Positions 9,899 through 19,667 are shown, counted from the stretch's first letter. The stretch: 64,000 nucleotides of DNA from Candidatus Methanogaster sp. (GCA_003194445.1 PQXF01000007.1:1-64000); one strand, 5' to 3'. The notes: generated by a model not told the origin, from the letters alone. Program-made: numbers and translations.

Positions 9899-10438
9899 TT
9901 AGTCAGATTTTAATAACAAATATCCAATAGCTAATAATCCAAGAAACTTCAACGCTTGCCCTTGTTTTTTACTTTGAACATTACGAACGATGAATTGATA
10001 CAACCTATTCATTTCTGCTAATTGCTTTGTTGGGTCGTGGAAGTTTAGATAATTAACACCTTCCAACATACCCGTCGGTTTCGTAGAATCCAGTAAGATT
10101 GGAATGACATATTTATTACGCGACTTTGCTGCCCCTATCTCTTGCTGAACATAGTTTGACTCTACAGCAGATTCACTAAAAAATACAAGAAAAATATCCG
10201 CATCTTCAATCTTTTTGATAATTGTTTGATTTACTAACGAACCAGGCATAATACTTCTTTCTGCAAAAAATATATTCACACCTCGTATAGTTGAAATTTG
10301 ATTAACTAACGGTTGGATTTTAGCAGAATCATTCGTACTGTAACTTACAAAAATATTAAAATCTCCAGCTCCACCTTCTTTTTTCCATGCTTCTTTTTTT
10401 GTCAAAAATTGTGCATACCTATTTTCATCAGCACTCAT
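9899..10438 (-). CDS. TIR-domain protein with C-terminal transmembrane segment
   Basis: DFNIFVSYSTNDSAKIQPLVNQI...VNIFFAERSIMPGSLVNQTIIKKIEDADIFLVFFSESAVESNYVQQEIGAA; C-terminal ALKFLGLLAIGYLLL hydrophobic stretch. Confidence 0.85.
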   Translation of the reverse strand: MSADENRYAQFLTKKEAWKKEGGAGDFNIFVSYSTNDSAKIQPLVNQISTIRGVNIFFAERSIMPGSLVNQTIIKKIEDADIFLVFFSESAVESNYVQQEIGAAKSRNKYVIPILLDSTKPTGMLEGVNYLNFHDPTKQLAEMNRLYQFIVRNVQSKKQGQALKFLGLLAIGYLLLKSD

Positions 10439-10489
10439 TTATAACAACCTCCCGATCTCCGTCTCCTTGAACTCCGCACCAGAACCCAT
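10439..10489 (-). pseudogene. Possible remnant of an HsdS N-terminus immediately before the TIR gene
   Basis: Minus-strand MGSGAEFKETEIGRLL* (xFKETEIGRxP is a recurrent HsdS N-terminal motif), stop directly adjacent to TIR ATG. Confidence 0.4.
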
Positions 10490-10539
10490 CCCCCGCTTTC
10501 CCGCATCATCACCCGCTCCTATCCGGCTCGCCCGCCCCT

Positions 10540-11943
10540 TCACCTGCCGACCACCTCCCAGTGCCCACCCTTTGCCGGACCGATTCGTGTAATAATGTTG
10601 TTCTTTTTCAATTTCGCAATCTGCATCTCAATTGCCCGTGATGATACACCAAGCTTTTCTGCAATCTCTTTTGCACTGATCGATGGATTTTCTTTGATAA
10701 GCAGAATGATTTTCTCCGAAGTTTTCTCCGAAGTTTTCTCCGAACTTCTTCTAGGAACTTCTTCTGGGAACTGGTTCCCGGTAGTACCCACGAAAGCTCC
10801 CTCATACTCAGGGCTTCTGTAAAACACGGTGGAAAAACCGCCCCTTTCCTTCCTGAATTCCACCTTAACGTCATTCTCTGTGCATTCATCATATATCCGC
10901 CTGATGCCTGTACCCCACCGCTCAACATCCTTGCTAAAATAAAGGATCTCAGAGATTAGTGGGTTCCGTTGTACCGATTCGGCATCCCCGTGGATATAAT
11001 CCGATGGCTCAAACCTTGCAGTGAATTCCCCGGGATTGTATATCTTTATCCGGTCCTTGAATATCGCAACTTTGTTGCTCTCAGCCCTAAAATAATCCCT
11101 GTGGCACAATGAATTAACAAGCGCCTCCCTTAGGGCATCAACCGGTATCTCAGGAATCTCAACTCGTTTAAAATCCTTAAACTCCACCCTCCAGTTCATC
11201 CTCTCAGATATGTACAGCTCGCATTGTCTCAGGATGTCAAACAGGGTGCCCCTGAAGACCTTGATGTCAAGGAAAGTTGTCTTATTAGTACCCGCAAACA
11301 CCGCAACCTGAACCTCCAGAGGATTGTCCTCACAAAAGAGAACCTCAGCAGCATTCAAAACCCTGTTGTCCGAAATGAGCTTAAGCTTCCGTAATGTCGT
11401 CTTAACATCCTTAAAATCAAAATTGATCCGTTCCACAGACTGTCCCTTTCCAACATATCTTTTCAACAGAGCTTCGTCTATTTCTGAGACTTCGACGTCA
11501 GAATATTGATTATCCCAGCGCAATCCGGATTTATTTCTCATCAGGAACAAATTTTCAAGTTCCCTTGCAGATACTTTCCTATCATCATCGCCCACCCGCA
11601 TATACGCCCTGCCGTACGCGAAATATGGGGATTCGTTACCCTGAAATATAACGCGGACACAGTCCTTACCGTCTAATATAACCCTGCTGATCTCCGGATA
11701 TATCCTCGGCTCAATATTATCGGACACTGTCTTTGAAACATCCCGTATCGTCTGCTCGCCGACATCCTGCCCGACAACTGTTCCATCGTTCTTAATCCCG
11801 AAATATAGCTCACCCTTCCGGTGTTTATTAAGAATAGCAGCAATTGAAATGATGGCTTCCTTTAATTCCGATGTGGATTTCTTTAATTCCAATGTTTCAT
11901 TTTCTTCAAAATCCGTGTTTGAATCCATATTTTGCTGCCTCAA
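10540..11943 (-). CDS. AlbA_2 (Schlafen AlbA-type) domain transcriptional regulator/RecG-like protein
   Basis: ENETLELKKSTSELKEAIISIAAILNKHRKGELYFGIKNDGTVVGQDVG...; ALREALVNSLCHRDYF; C-terminal winged helix (SAKEIAEKLGVSSRAIEMQIAKLKKNNIITRIGPAKGGHWEV). Confidence 0.85.
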   Translation of the reverse strand: MRQQNMDSNTDFEENETLELKKSTSELKEAIISIAAILNKHRKGELYFGIKNDGTVVGQDVGEQTIRDVSKTVSDNIEPRIYPEISRVILDGKDCVRVIFQGNESPYFAYGRAYMRVGDDDRKVSARELENLFLMRNKSGLRWDNQYSDVEVSEIDEALLKRYVGKGQSVERINFDFKDVKTTLRKLKLISDNRVLNAAEVLFCEDNPLEVQVAVFAGTNKTTFLDIKVFRGTLFDILRQCELYISERMNWRVEFKDFKRVEIPEIPVDALREALVNSLCHRDYFRAESNKVAIFKDRIKIYNPGEFTARFEPSDYIHGDAESVQRNPLISEILYFSKDVERWGTGIRRIYDECTENDVKVEFRKERGGFSTVFYRSPEYEGAFVGTTGNQFPEEVPRRSSEKTSEKTSEKIILLIKENPSISAKEIAEKLGVSSRAIEMQIAKLKKNNIITRIGPAKGGHWEVVGR

Positions 11944-11962
11944 GATATTCTAATCTATTCCA

Positions 11963-12346
11963 TCATATCGCTTCTATCTCATAATTTCTCTTCAGTTCGT
12001 CAAGAAATCCCTTTTCCAGATAGATCATGATGAAATATTCCTTTGAATCAACGTCTATCCCTCGTATCCCTATTTCAAGCATATCTCTGACGACCAATTC
12101 ATCATATAAAATACCAAATAAATTCATATTTTTTCTAAATATAATCACGAAATAATCTTTCGCAGTCTCATCGATCAAATTCAATACCGTTTTAAAATCT
12201 TTATCCGATCTGATTCTGGCAAAACTAACACCGGCGTCTAACATGGTTACTTCAGTAAGGACTCCATTGTTATCTGCCCAACTCATGATGTTTCTAATAT
12301 TTGCCAGACGATCATCCTTCAGTTTATAAAATACATCTCGTCCCAT
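11963..12346 (-). CDS. Uncharacterised 127-aa protein between hsdM and AlbA_2 gene
   Basis: Complete ORF inside the island, same strand; no recognised family. Confidence 0.5.
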   Translation of the reverse strand: MGRDVFYKLKDDRLANIRNIMSWADNNGVLTEVTMLDAGVSFARIRSDKDFKTVLNLIDETAKDYFVIIFRKNMNLFGILYDELVVRDMLEIGIRGIDVDSKEYFIMIYLEKGFLDELKRNYEIEAI

Positions 12347-12404
12347 ATTATTTGCAACCAGTTTATAGTGTCTTTCCTATCCCAATTTTAAATGGATTAT
12401 CAAA

Positions 12405-13964
12405 TCAAAGTTCGTACCCAAGCCCCGCAAGATTCTTCCGTATATCCTCTTCCAATCCACTCGACTTCTCAAAATGCCCGGAAAGTTCCGTAGTAAGCCG
12501 TTTCATCTTCCCATCAAATGGCTCGCCATCATCTTCCACCGCCTCTGCGCCTACATACCGCCCCGGAGTCAGGATGTGTCCGTGTTTCCTGATCTCATCG
12601 AGCGTAACCGCTCTGCAGAACCCGGGCACGTCTTCATAGTCTCCGCATTCCCCACCTTCCCCGCGCCATGTGTGATATGTGGACGCTATCCTCCCGATCT
12701 CCTCATCGGTAAGCTCCTTGTGCCTCCGGTCAACCATAACGCCCATTTTCCGGGCATCGATAAACAGAACTTCGCCACTCCGGTCCCTGAACCTGTGGTT
12801 CTTCTTATCCCGCGTAACAAACCAGAGGCATGCAGGAATCTGTGTGTTGTAGAACAATTGACCCGGCAGAGCAACCATACAGTCAACCAGATCCGCTTCG
12901 ACAATCTTTTTCCGAATCTCCCCCTCCCCACCAGTGTTAGAAGACATAGAGCCGTTAGCGAGCACAAATCCGGTTATCCCTGTTGGCGACAGATGATATA
13001 TAAAATGCTCTACCCATGCAAAGTTGGCGTTTCCTGTAGGCGGGACTCCGAATTTCCACCGTACATCGTCTCGCAGAAGTTCGCCTTTCCAATCGCTGTC
13101 ATTAAAAGGCGGATTGGCAAGGATAAAATCTGCTTTCAAATCTTTGTGTGCATCGTTTAAGAAACTGCCAACATTATTCCACTGGACATTCGCATCGATC
13201 CCGCGAATCGCAAGGTTCATCTTGCAGAGCCGCCACGTTGTCTGGTTTGATTCCTGCCCGTAGACCGAGATATCACCAATTCTTCCGCCATGCGCCTTTA
13301 CGAATTTCTCACTCTGGACAAACATGCCGCCAGAACCGCAGCAGGGGTCAAAGACCCTGCCTTTATATGGCTCGATCATCTCAACAAGAACCCTGACAAT
13401 CGATCTGGGGGTGTAGAACTGCCCGCCCTTCTTCCCTTCCGCATCTGCGAACTGTCCAAGGAAGTATTCATAAACTCGCCCCAGGATGTCCTTTGATCTA
13501 CTTTCATAATCCCCAAGACCAATCGTTCCGATGAGGTCGATCAACTCCCCAAGCCTCTGTTTATCAAGGGCTGGTCTCGCATAATTTTTAGGCAGAACGC
13601 CTTTTAAGATAGGATTATCCTTTTCGACCGCATCCATCGCATCATCGATCAGTTTGCCGATATCAGGTTGTTTCGCAGCGTTCCGGAGGTGATCCCATCG
13701 AGCAACTCCTGGAACCCAGAAGACATTCTCTGCCCGGTATTCGTCAGGATCTTCCGGGTCGGCTCCAGCAGCAGAATCTCTGACTAAGAAGACGTGTTGC
13801 TCTTCGAAAGCGTCGGAAATATATTTAAGAAATATTAAACCGAGAACAACATGCTTGTATTCGGCAGCATCCATGTTGTTTCTCAGTTTATCTGCCGCCT
13901 GCCAGAGTTTCTCTTCAAAACCAAGATTTGCCCCGTTTGAACGCTTATCCTTAATTTTAACCAT
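12405..13964 (-). CDS. hsdM: Type I restriction-modification DNA methyltransferase M subunit
   Basis: [28 protein letters not shown] (NPPF), N-terminal [35 protein letters not shown]. Confidence 0.95.
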   Translation of the reverse strand: MVKIKDKRSNGANLGFEEKLWQAADKLRNNMDAAEYKHVVLGLIFLKYISDAFEEQHVFLVRDSAAGADPEDPDEYRAENVFWVPGVARWDHLRNAAKQPDIGKLIDDAMDAVEKDNPILKGVLPKNYARPALDKQRLGELIDLIGTIGLGDYESRSKDILGRVYEYFLGQFADAEGKKGGQFYTPRSIVRVLVEMIEPYKGRVFDPCCGSGGMFVQSEKFVKAHGGRIGDISVYGQESNQTTWRLCKMNLAIRGIDANVQWNNVGSFLNDAHKDLKADFILANPPFNDSDWKGELLRDDVRWKFGVPPTGNANFAWVEHFIYHLSPTGITGFVLANGSMSSNTGGEGEIRKKIVEADLVDCMVALPGQLFYNTQIPACLWFVTRDKKNHRFRDRSGEVLFIDARKMGVMVDRRHKELTDEEIGRIASTYHTWRGEGGECGDYEDVPGFCRAVTLDEIRKHGHILTPGRYVGAEAVEDDGEPFDGKMKRLTTELSGHFEKSSGLEEDIRKNLAGLGYEL

Positions 13965-14104
13965 ATTTACACCTTGATACCGTACGTTTTAGTCTATTGT
14001 GCTTGCACAAATATAGGTTGTGGTTGCTTCCGCGGACGATTCCACGATTACACAGTCTGCCTAAAAATGCGGCATATTCGGATCACAGCGCATAGCCAAC
14101 TGCA

Positions 14105-14398
14105 CCCAGGCCCACATCCGCGATCATCGCGGTAAAGATCACTGCACGGCACAAAGCCGATGCGACATACCCAATCGTTGCCGCAGCGTCCATCATCGCC
14201 AAGGTGCAGCGGGATCGCGCGGTCAGGACGCTCGGGAGGGAAGTCGGGGATTTCGGCAGTGGGTATCCATCCGATCCAAAGACCATCCGGTTCATGCGGG
14301 AGTGGTTCCGAGAACACAAGAGTTTTCCGGAGTGGGTGCGGCATTCGTGGAAGACTACGAGCAACGTGGTAGCGGCGGCAGCGCAGAGAACGCTGTGA
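14105..14398 (+). pseudogene. rnhB: RNase HII C-terminal remnant (5' truncated)
   Basis: Manual translation: VKITARHKADATYPIVAAASIIAKVQRDRAVRTLGREVGDFGSGYPSDPKTIRFMREWFREHKSFPEWVRHSWKTT..., hallmark RNase HII C-terminal motifs; N-terminal catalytic half absent. Confidence 0.8.
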
Positions 14399-14530
14399 TC
14401 GGACGATCGATTGTTACGCGGTACCTTAGTATGGCGGGTGTGGCGGTCGGGGTGATGTCCCTAACCGAAGATCGAGACTTTACAATTTCTTCCGGTCGAG
14501 TTAAAAAATGTCCGGATCTGAACACCACGC

Positions 14531-14544
14531 GTTAGCACTAACGA
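14531..14544. promoter_or_regulatory. 14-nt palindrome upstream of AOR gene, candidate operator
   Basis: CGTTAG-CA-CTAACG, ~85 nt before the likely AOR start and upstream of a TATA-like TTCATATAC. Confidence 0.3.
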
Positions 14545-14629
14545 GATACCAACAATCTTATCACCCCCTCCACACATTCATATACGGCAGCTCGGATATG
14601 AGTTGCAAAAAACAGTCAGGAGGGTAGCT

Positions 14630-16444
14630 ATGAACGGATATATGGAAAAGATTCTGGATGTAGATTTGAATTCCGGCAGACTCGCTGACCGATCTATCGA
14701 TGAAAAAACCGCACGTAAGTTCCTTGGAGGTAAGGGGCTCGGGCTTACGATCATTTATGACGAGCTAAAGCCCGATGTCGATGCGCTTGGTCCTGATAAC
14801 ATCATCGTCTTCGCGACAGGACCTGCAACAGGCACCAGTTTTCCGACCGGCGGCAGATACCATGTGATGGCGATGAAGTCCCCGCTCACAGGCTCCGTTG
14901 GAAGTGCGAACTCGGGCGGCAGATGGGGTCCTCTCTTAAAGGCAGCCGGGTACGATGCTGTTGTTGTGAGAGGTGCATCGGATGCGCCGGTGTACCTCAT
15001 GATAATCGATGGCGAGGCAGAACTGGTGGACGCTCCAAGATTATGGGGGAAGACTACATTCCAGGCGACCGATGAGATTGTGGCAGAGGCAGGACAGAAG
15101 GCATCGGTCGCATGCATCGGACCTGCCGGCGAGAATCTGGCAGCGATCTCGTGCATCGTCAATGACAACTACAGGGCAGCAGGCAGGACCGGCATGGGTG
15201 CTGTCATGGGTAGCAAGAAGTTAAAGGCGATCGCGGTATACGGCACCGGAAAGGCGACGGTTGCAAGACCGGATGAGATGAAGGAACAGGTAAAGAGCGC
15301 TCTACAGAAGCTAAATGAGAACCCGGTCACCGGCACTGGTGGAGGGCTTCAAACTTACGGAACAGCAGTGCTCGTCAATGCCTTAAACGAACAGGGTGCA
15401 TATCCTTCGCGGAACTTCCGGACCGGATATTTTCCTGATGCTGATAAGCAGAGTGGCGAAACGCTTGCTGAGAAGTATCTCACCGGAAAGAAGGCGTGTT
15501 GGGGCTGTCCGATCGGTTGCGGCAGGTCCACATCAGTCCCGGATGGTGCATTCAGCGTGACACGCGGAGAGGGACCGGAATACGAGACGATATTCGCATT
15601 CGGGTCGGACTGCGGAATAACAGAACTCGATGCGATCACGAAAGCCAACCACCTCTGCAACGAACTCGGGCTCGACACCATCTCCACCGGTGCGACGATC
15701 GCATGTGCAATGGAACTTGTGGAGAATGGAAATATCCCTGAATCGAGACTCCATGGCCTCAATCTGGCGTTTGGAAACGCAGGCGCGATGGTGGAAGCAG
15801 TATGGATGACCGCATACCGTGCAGGGATCGGTGATGACCTTGCTTGCGGATCGCGGTCTTTAGCAGAGAAATACGGGGCACCCGAACTATCGATGACCGT
15901 GAAAGGTCTTGAAATTCCTGCGTATGATCCGCGTGCCATACAGGGTATCGGTCTTAACTATGCGACCGCCAACCGCGGCGGCTGCCATGTGAGCGGCTAT
16001 ACAGTATCGCCAGAGGTTTTGGGGCTTCCTGAGAAGCTGGATCCATACACGACAGAAGGAAAAGCGCAGTGGGTCAAGACGTTTCAGGATTTCACATCGG
16101 TTGTCAACTCGTCAGTGGTCTGCCTCTTCAACACGTTCGCGCTTGGACTGCCCGATTACGCGGGAATGCTCTCATGCATCACAGGATGGGACATTGGCGA
16201 TCAGGAACTGCTGATGATCGGCGAGCGGGTGACCAACCTTGAGCGGCTGATCCTCAACCGGTACGGATTTGATGAGAAGGATGATACACTACCCAAGAGA
16301 CTCACGAGCGATCCGATGCCTGAGGGACCTGCCAGCGGTCGGGTATCGCAGCTCTCGACAATGCTTCCCGAATACTACGAACTCCGCGGATGGGAGCATG
16401 GCAAGCCCGGATCAGAGAAATTAAGGGAACTTGGACTTTCGTAG
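14630..16444 (+). CDS. Tungsten-dependent aldehyde:ferredoxin oxidoreductase family protein
   Basis: LGGKGLGLTIIYDEL, GGRWGPLLKAAGYDAVVVRG, CIGPAGENL, GRTGMGAVMGSKKLKAI, CWGCPIGC...; RBS AGGAGGG before ATG 14630. Confidence 0.93.
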   Translation: MNGYMEKILDVDLNSGRLADRSIDEKTARKFLGGKGLGLTIIYDELKPDVDALGPDNIIVFATGPATGTSFPTGGRYHVMAMKSPLTGSVGSANSGGRWGPLLKAAGYDAVVVRGASDAPVYLMIIDGEAELVDAPRLWGKTTFQATDEIVAEAGQKASVACIGPAGENLAAISCIVNDNYRAAGRTGMGAVMGSKKLKAIAVYGTGKATVARPDEMKEQVKSALQKLNENPVTGTGGGLQTYGTAVLVNALNEQGAYPSRNFRTGYFPDADKQSGETLAEKYLTGKKACWGCPIGCGRSTSVPDGAFSVTRGEGPEYETIFAFGSDCGITELDAITKANHLCNELGLDTISTGATIACAMELVENGNIPESRLHGLNLAFGNAGAMVEAVWMTAYRAGIGDDLACGSRSLAEKYGAPELSMTVKGLEIPAYDPRAIQGIGLNYATANRGGCHVSGYTVSPEVLGLPEKLDPYTTEGKAQWVKTFQDFTSVVNSSVVCLFNTFALGLPDYAGMLSCITGWDIGDQELLMIGERVTNLERLILNRYGFDEKDDTLPKRLTSDPMPEGPASGRVSQLSTMLPEYYELRGWEHGKPGSEKLRELGLS

Positions 16445-16477
16445 GCGGCAGATATACATCGGACTGTATCAGGGGGG

Positions 16478-17173
16478 TCAATCGTCCGTAACGATCCAGA
16501 CCCCTTCCATGACCCAGTTCTCGCTTCCCCGACGTAGGATCTCCTCAGGGACCGCGCTAATCGCTGCGATCGCTTCATCCTCTGTCATCCCAAAGACCCC
16601 CCCAAGCGCGATCATCTCCCTCGGTGCCCGGAGGTCGTAGATCGACTGCGCATTGCTCGCAAGGATCATCGGCGCACCGTACTTGCGTGCGAGCTTGAGG
16701 TTGTGCCTGAAATTCGTGAGTGCTCGAACCCGCGCCCTTCCGCGCATCCTGATTATTGAATCGAGATTGAACTCGATTGCCACCCGGTTTTCAGATGCAA
16801 ACCGCATGAGCACATGATTCAGCCGCTCGTCCGGATGCGATAGGATATCGACAGCAGGGCTCTCGACTGCTGCACGGTTGATCTTCTCGTTTCCGCCATG
16901 CACAGAAAGCACAGAGACGCGGGGACGGTATCTCTGGATCATCTGCCTCAGGTGGTGCGGGTTCTTTGCGACGATCTCGATTCCCGAATAGACCGCGATT
17001 TTGGGATGATCAGTCATCTCCGGTTCCTGCGGATGGTGCGGTGTGTGATTCGTGATCGCGATTCCCGCGTAGCCGTATCCTGCCGCAGTCTCTGCCATCG
17101 CCTCTGGCGAACCTTCACATTCGGGCGCGGTGTGGATGCTAAAGTCGTAGAACTTTCTGGTGCGGATCGTCAT
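16478..17173 (-). CDS. rnp3: Ribonuclease P protein component 3 (Rpp30 homologue)
   Basis: KFYDFSIHT...GYGYAGIAITNH..., VSVLSVHGGNEKINRAAVE...VDILSHP, AIEFNL, PMILASNAQSIYDLRAPREMIAL. Confidence 0.88.
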   Translation of the reverse strand: MTIRTRKFYDFSIHTAPECEGSPEAMAETAAGYGYAGIAITNHTPHHPQEPEMTDHPKIAVYSGIEIVAKNPHHLRQMIQRYRPRVSVLSVHGGNEKINRAAVESPAVDILSHPDERLNHVLMRFASENRVAIEFNLDSIIRMRGRARVRALTNFRHNLKLARKYGAPMILASNAQSIYDLRAPREMIALGGVFGMTEDEAIAAISAVPEEILRRGSENWVMEGVWIVTDD

Positions 17174-17185
17174 CTCTTTATCCTT

Positions 17186-18034
17186 CTATTCACTATTTTC
17201 GCTACCTTTCGTCGTAATTTCCTCACATACTGGTTTCTGCTGGTATCCTGAGGGGGTCTGGTATGCCCAGCGGTACACGTTTCTAACCATAGTTTCGTTG
17301 GTGTGCAAATCCTCATCGATAACAAAATAGTACTTATCATACAATGTTGAGTTTGAATAACCGAACATTTCACACCCGTAACCCGGATGCCATGCTAATG
17401 ATAGTGTCGAGCAGTTAAATTCTTCTTTCTCGTATTCTATTGCATCATACCCACTCAGCCAATCTTTTGCTGTATCTGCCAAGGCATCCTGTTGTTCCTT
17501 TGACACGTTCCCTATGCGCTGTGCTATGTAGGCGGGTTGTGTTGCAAAAGGAACTTCCTGTATACGTAATACTCCTTTTCTGTCTTCAAATACATACGCA
17601 TCCACATACACACCAGGTGAAGCATAGATTGTCCACTTACCTGTCTTAACTGCTTTTATCGTTGCATTAAACTGATATCTCTTATCTTTTGAAAGGGTAC
17701 TCCGATTGGTGGGCAGATTATTTTCTACAAATACAAATCCTTCCGGAAGTACGATACCCTCGGACACATTTACTTTCAGATCTACCGACGGGGCAAGGAC
17801 GTACACGAAGCTCACGGTCTCGTTTAATACGGGTCCTTTTGGAAAACCAGAGAAATGAAGATTGGCTCTGATCGGGAGATGCGCTATGACCGAGTCGGTT
17901 ACACACTCTTCTTTATCACTCGTCAACTCCGGCACGAAGACCGTCAAAGACAAGACAGTAACGGCCAACGCTAATGTAACAAAAACTGCGATTAATACTA
18001 ACAATATTTTTATACTTCTATTCATAGTTTTCAC
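17186..18034 (-). CDS. Exported Ig-like paralogous protein, copy A
   Basis: Signal anchor MNRSIKILLVLIAVFVTLALAVTVL; shared core VNVSEGIVLPEGFVFVENNLPT...; shared C-terminus GCEMFGYSNSTLYDKYYFVIDEDLHTNETMVRNVYRWAYQTPSGYQQKPVCEEI. Confidence 0.75.
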   Translation of the reverse strand: MKTMNRSIKILLVLIAVFVTLALAVTVLSLTVFVPELTSDKEECVTDSVIAHLPIRANLHFSGFPKGPVLNETVSFVYVLAPSVDLKVNVSEGIVLPEGFVFVENNLPTNRSTLSKDKRYQFNATIKAVKTGKWTIYASPGVYVDAYVFEDRKGVLRIQEVPFATQPAYIAQRIGNVSKEQQDALADTAKDWLSGYDAIEYEKEEFNCSTLSLAWHPGYGCEMFGYSNSTLYDKYYFVIDEDLHTNETMVRNVYRWAYQTPSGYQQKPVCEEITTKGSENSE

Positions 18035-18851
18035 CTCCTTTCACCGTAATTTCTTCGCATACTGGTTTCTGATGGTATCTTGATGGAGTCTGGTATGCCC
18101 AGCGGTACACGTTTCTGATTTTGGTTTTGTTGGTGTGCTGATCTTCTTCGATGGCAAAATAATACTTGTCATACAGTTTCGAATTTGAATAACCCAACAT
18201 TTCACAACCATAGCACTTAATATTAACATTGTGGATCCTTGATGCAGGCCATGATATTATCGTGCAGTTAAATTCTTCTTTTTCAGATCGTTGTATATCA
18301 TGTTCATTCAGCCAATTTTTTGTTATATCCATGAAAATATCATGATGTTCCTGCGTTATATTCTCTTTAAGACGGGATCTTGTGATGGGTTCTTTAGCTT
18401 TCCAAACTTTTTGTATCCATACCGTCGACACCTCGCCTCCGAATGCAACATTTACATTTGCATATACGCCAGGTGAAGCATAAACCATCCAATTTCCAAT
18501 ATCAACTGTTTTTATCTTTGCACCATACCTATATTTCTTGCCTTTTTTAAGCGTGATCTGACCGATTGGCAGATTATTCTCCACGAAAACGATTCCTTCC
18601 GGAAGAATGAGACCTTCTGAAACGTTTACTTTCACATCCACCAATGGATTCAAGGTGTATGTGATATCTACAGTCCGATTTAATATTGGTTCGTCAGGAA
18701 AACCAAGATCAGCTCTGATCGGGATATGGGATATGACTTGGTCGGTTACGTACTCTTCCTTTTCATCCGCCAGACTCTGCACAAATATGGATAGCAGGAT
18801 GACGATAGAAATCACAACCAGTGCCAGTGATGCTTTTGTGATTTTATTCAT
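18018..18851 (-). CDS. Exported Ig-like paralogous protein, copy B
   Basis: MNKITKASLALVVISIVILLSIFVQS signal; same core and C-terminus; overlaps copy A start and dockerin-module stop. Confidence 0.75.
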   Translation of the reverse strand: MNKITKASLALVVISIVILLSIFVQSLADEKEEYVTDQVISHIPIRADLGFPDEPILNRTVDITYTLNPLVDVKVNVSEGLILPEGIVFVENNLPIGQITLKKGKKYRYGAKIKTVDIGNWMVYASPGVYANVNVAFGGEVSTVWIQKVWKAKEPITRSRLKENITQEHHDIFMDITKNWLNEHDIQRSEKEEFNCTIISWPASRIHNVNIKCYGCEMLGYSNSKLYDKYYFAIEEDQHTNKTKIRNVYRWAYQTPSRYHQKPVCEEITVKGGENYE

Positions 18852-19584
18852 CGTTCACCCCTTTCACCACAGCTTGCGAAACCATCAGCGCATCAAGTGA
18901 GGTAATCACCCCATCCGAATTCACATCTGCTGCAGGGTCACTGTTGGTGCCGCAGGCAGCCATTTGCAGAATAAGCAGCGCATCCGCAGCCGAGACTTTT
19001 CCATCGCGATTGACATCACCCTTCAAAGGCACATCTACCAACTCGCTGTGCGTATTCATCCCACCTGTGCCGTTGACGACGGTCAAAGTTGCATTATAGA
19101 CACCTGCCCGGTCATACGTATGGGTCGGATTTGTTGATGCATTATAGATCTCATCCGGCGTCCCATCGCCAAAGTTCCATCGCCATTCGGTGATATTATC
19201 GCCGAGAGACGGGTCTGTAAAGGATACATTGGTGCCGGACCCATGAACAGTGTATGAGAATAAAGCGTTCAGTGGAAGAGTTGCAAGTTCGGTTCTTGGT
19301 ATTCTCATATTTTTGTCAGGAACTACCTGTTTACTCATGGTAGAATTCGCCCATGATAGAACAAAGGATGCATTACCCATGGAATGATGATACCATATCG
19401 CAAAATCGTGCCAGCCTTTGCATAGACGGGTGCTGCTGTTTGCTTCTGCATGGTCGCTGAATATGCGGTTGGAAAATATGTCGGTGTGGTTGATCTTCAT
19501 ACCAACAGTTCCCTCTTCGCTCGCGACGTAGAACGTGTATGTGTCGTTGCCTGGTATGTACATCTGTCCGCTCCATACCATCAT
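18844..19584 (-). CDS. Truncated PA14-PKD-dockerin module, copy 1
   Basis: GNDTYTFYVASEEGTVGMKINHTDIFSN (PA14), FSYTVHGSGTNVSFTDPSLGDNITEWRWNFGDGTPDE...HTYDRAGVYNATLTV (PKD), GDVNRDGKVSAADALLILQMA...DVNSDGVITSLDALMVSQAV (dockerin). Confidence 0.75.
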   Translation of the reverse strand: MMVWSGQMYIPGNDTYTFYVASEEGTVGMKINHTDIFSNRIFSDHAEANSSTRLCKGWHDFAIWYHHSMGNASFVLSWANSTMSKQVVPDKNMRIPRTELATLPLNALFSYTVHGSGTNVSFTDPSLGDNITEWRWNFGDGTPDEIYNASTNPTHTYDRAGVYNATLTVVNGTGGMNTHSELVDVPLKGDVNRDGKVSAADALLILQMAACGTNSDPAADVNSDGVITSLDALMVSQAVVKGVNDE

Positions 19585-19589
19585 CCAGT

Positions 19590-19664
19590 CTGCACAAATA
19601 TAGCCAGCAGGATGACGATAAAAATCACAGCCAGCGTCAGTGATGCTTTTGCGATTTTATTCAT
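19590..19664 (-). pseudogene. Orphan signal-peptide segment fused out of frame to PA14 module copy 1
   Basis: Minus-strand ATG at 19664: MNKIAKASLTLAVIFIVILLAIFVQTG*, matching the signal sequence of the Ig-like paralogues; joins ...DWMMVWSGQMYIPGN in another frame. Confidence 0.7.
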
Positions 19665-19667
19665 TAC

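Noticed and set aside
14048-14364. Overlapping minus-strand ORFs (98 and 93 aa)
   Set aside because: Antisense to the RNase HII relic, whose motifs are clear on the plus strand.
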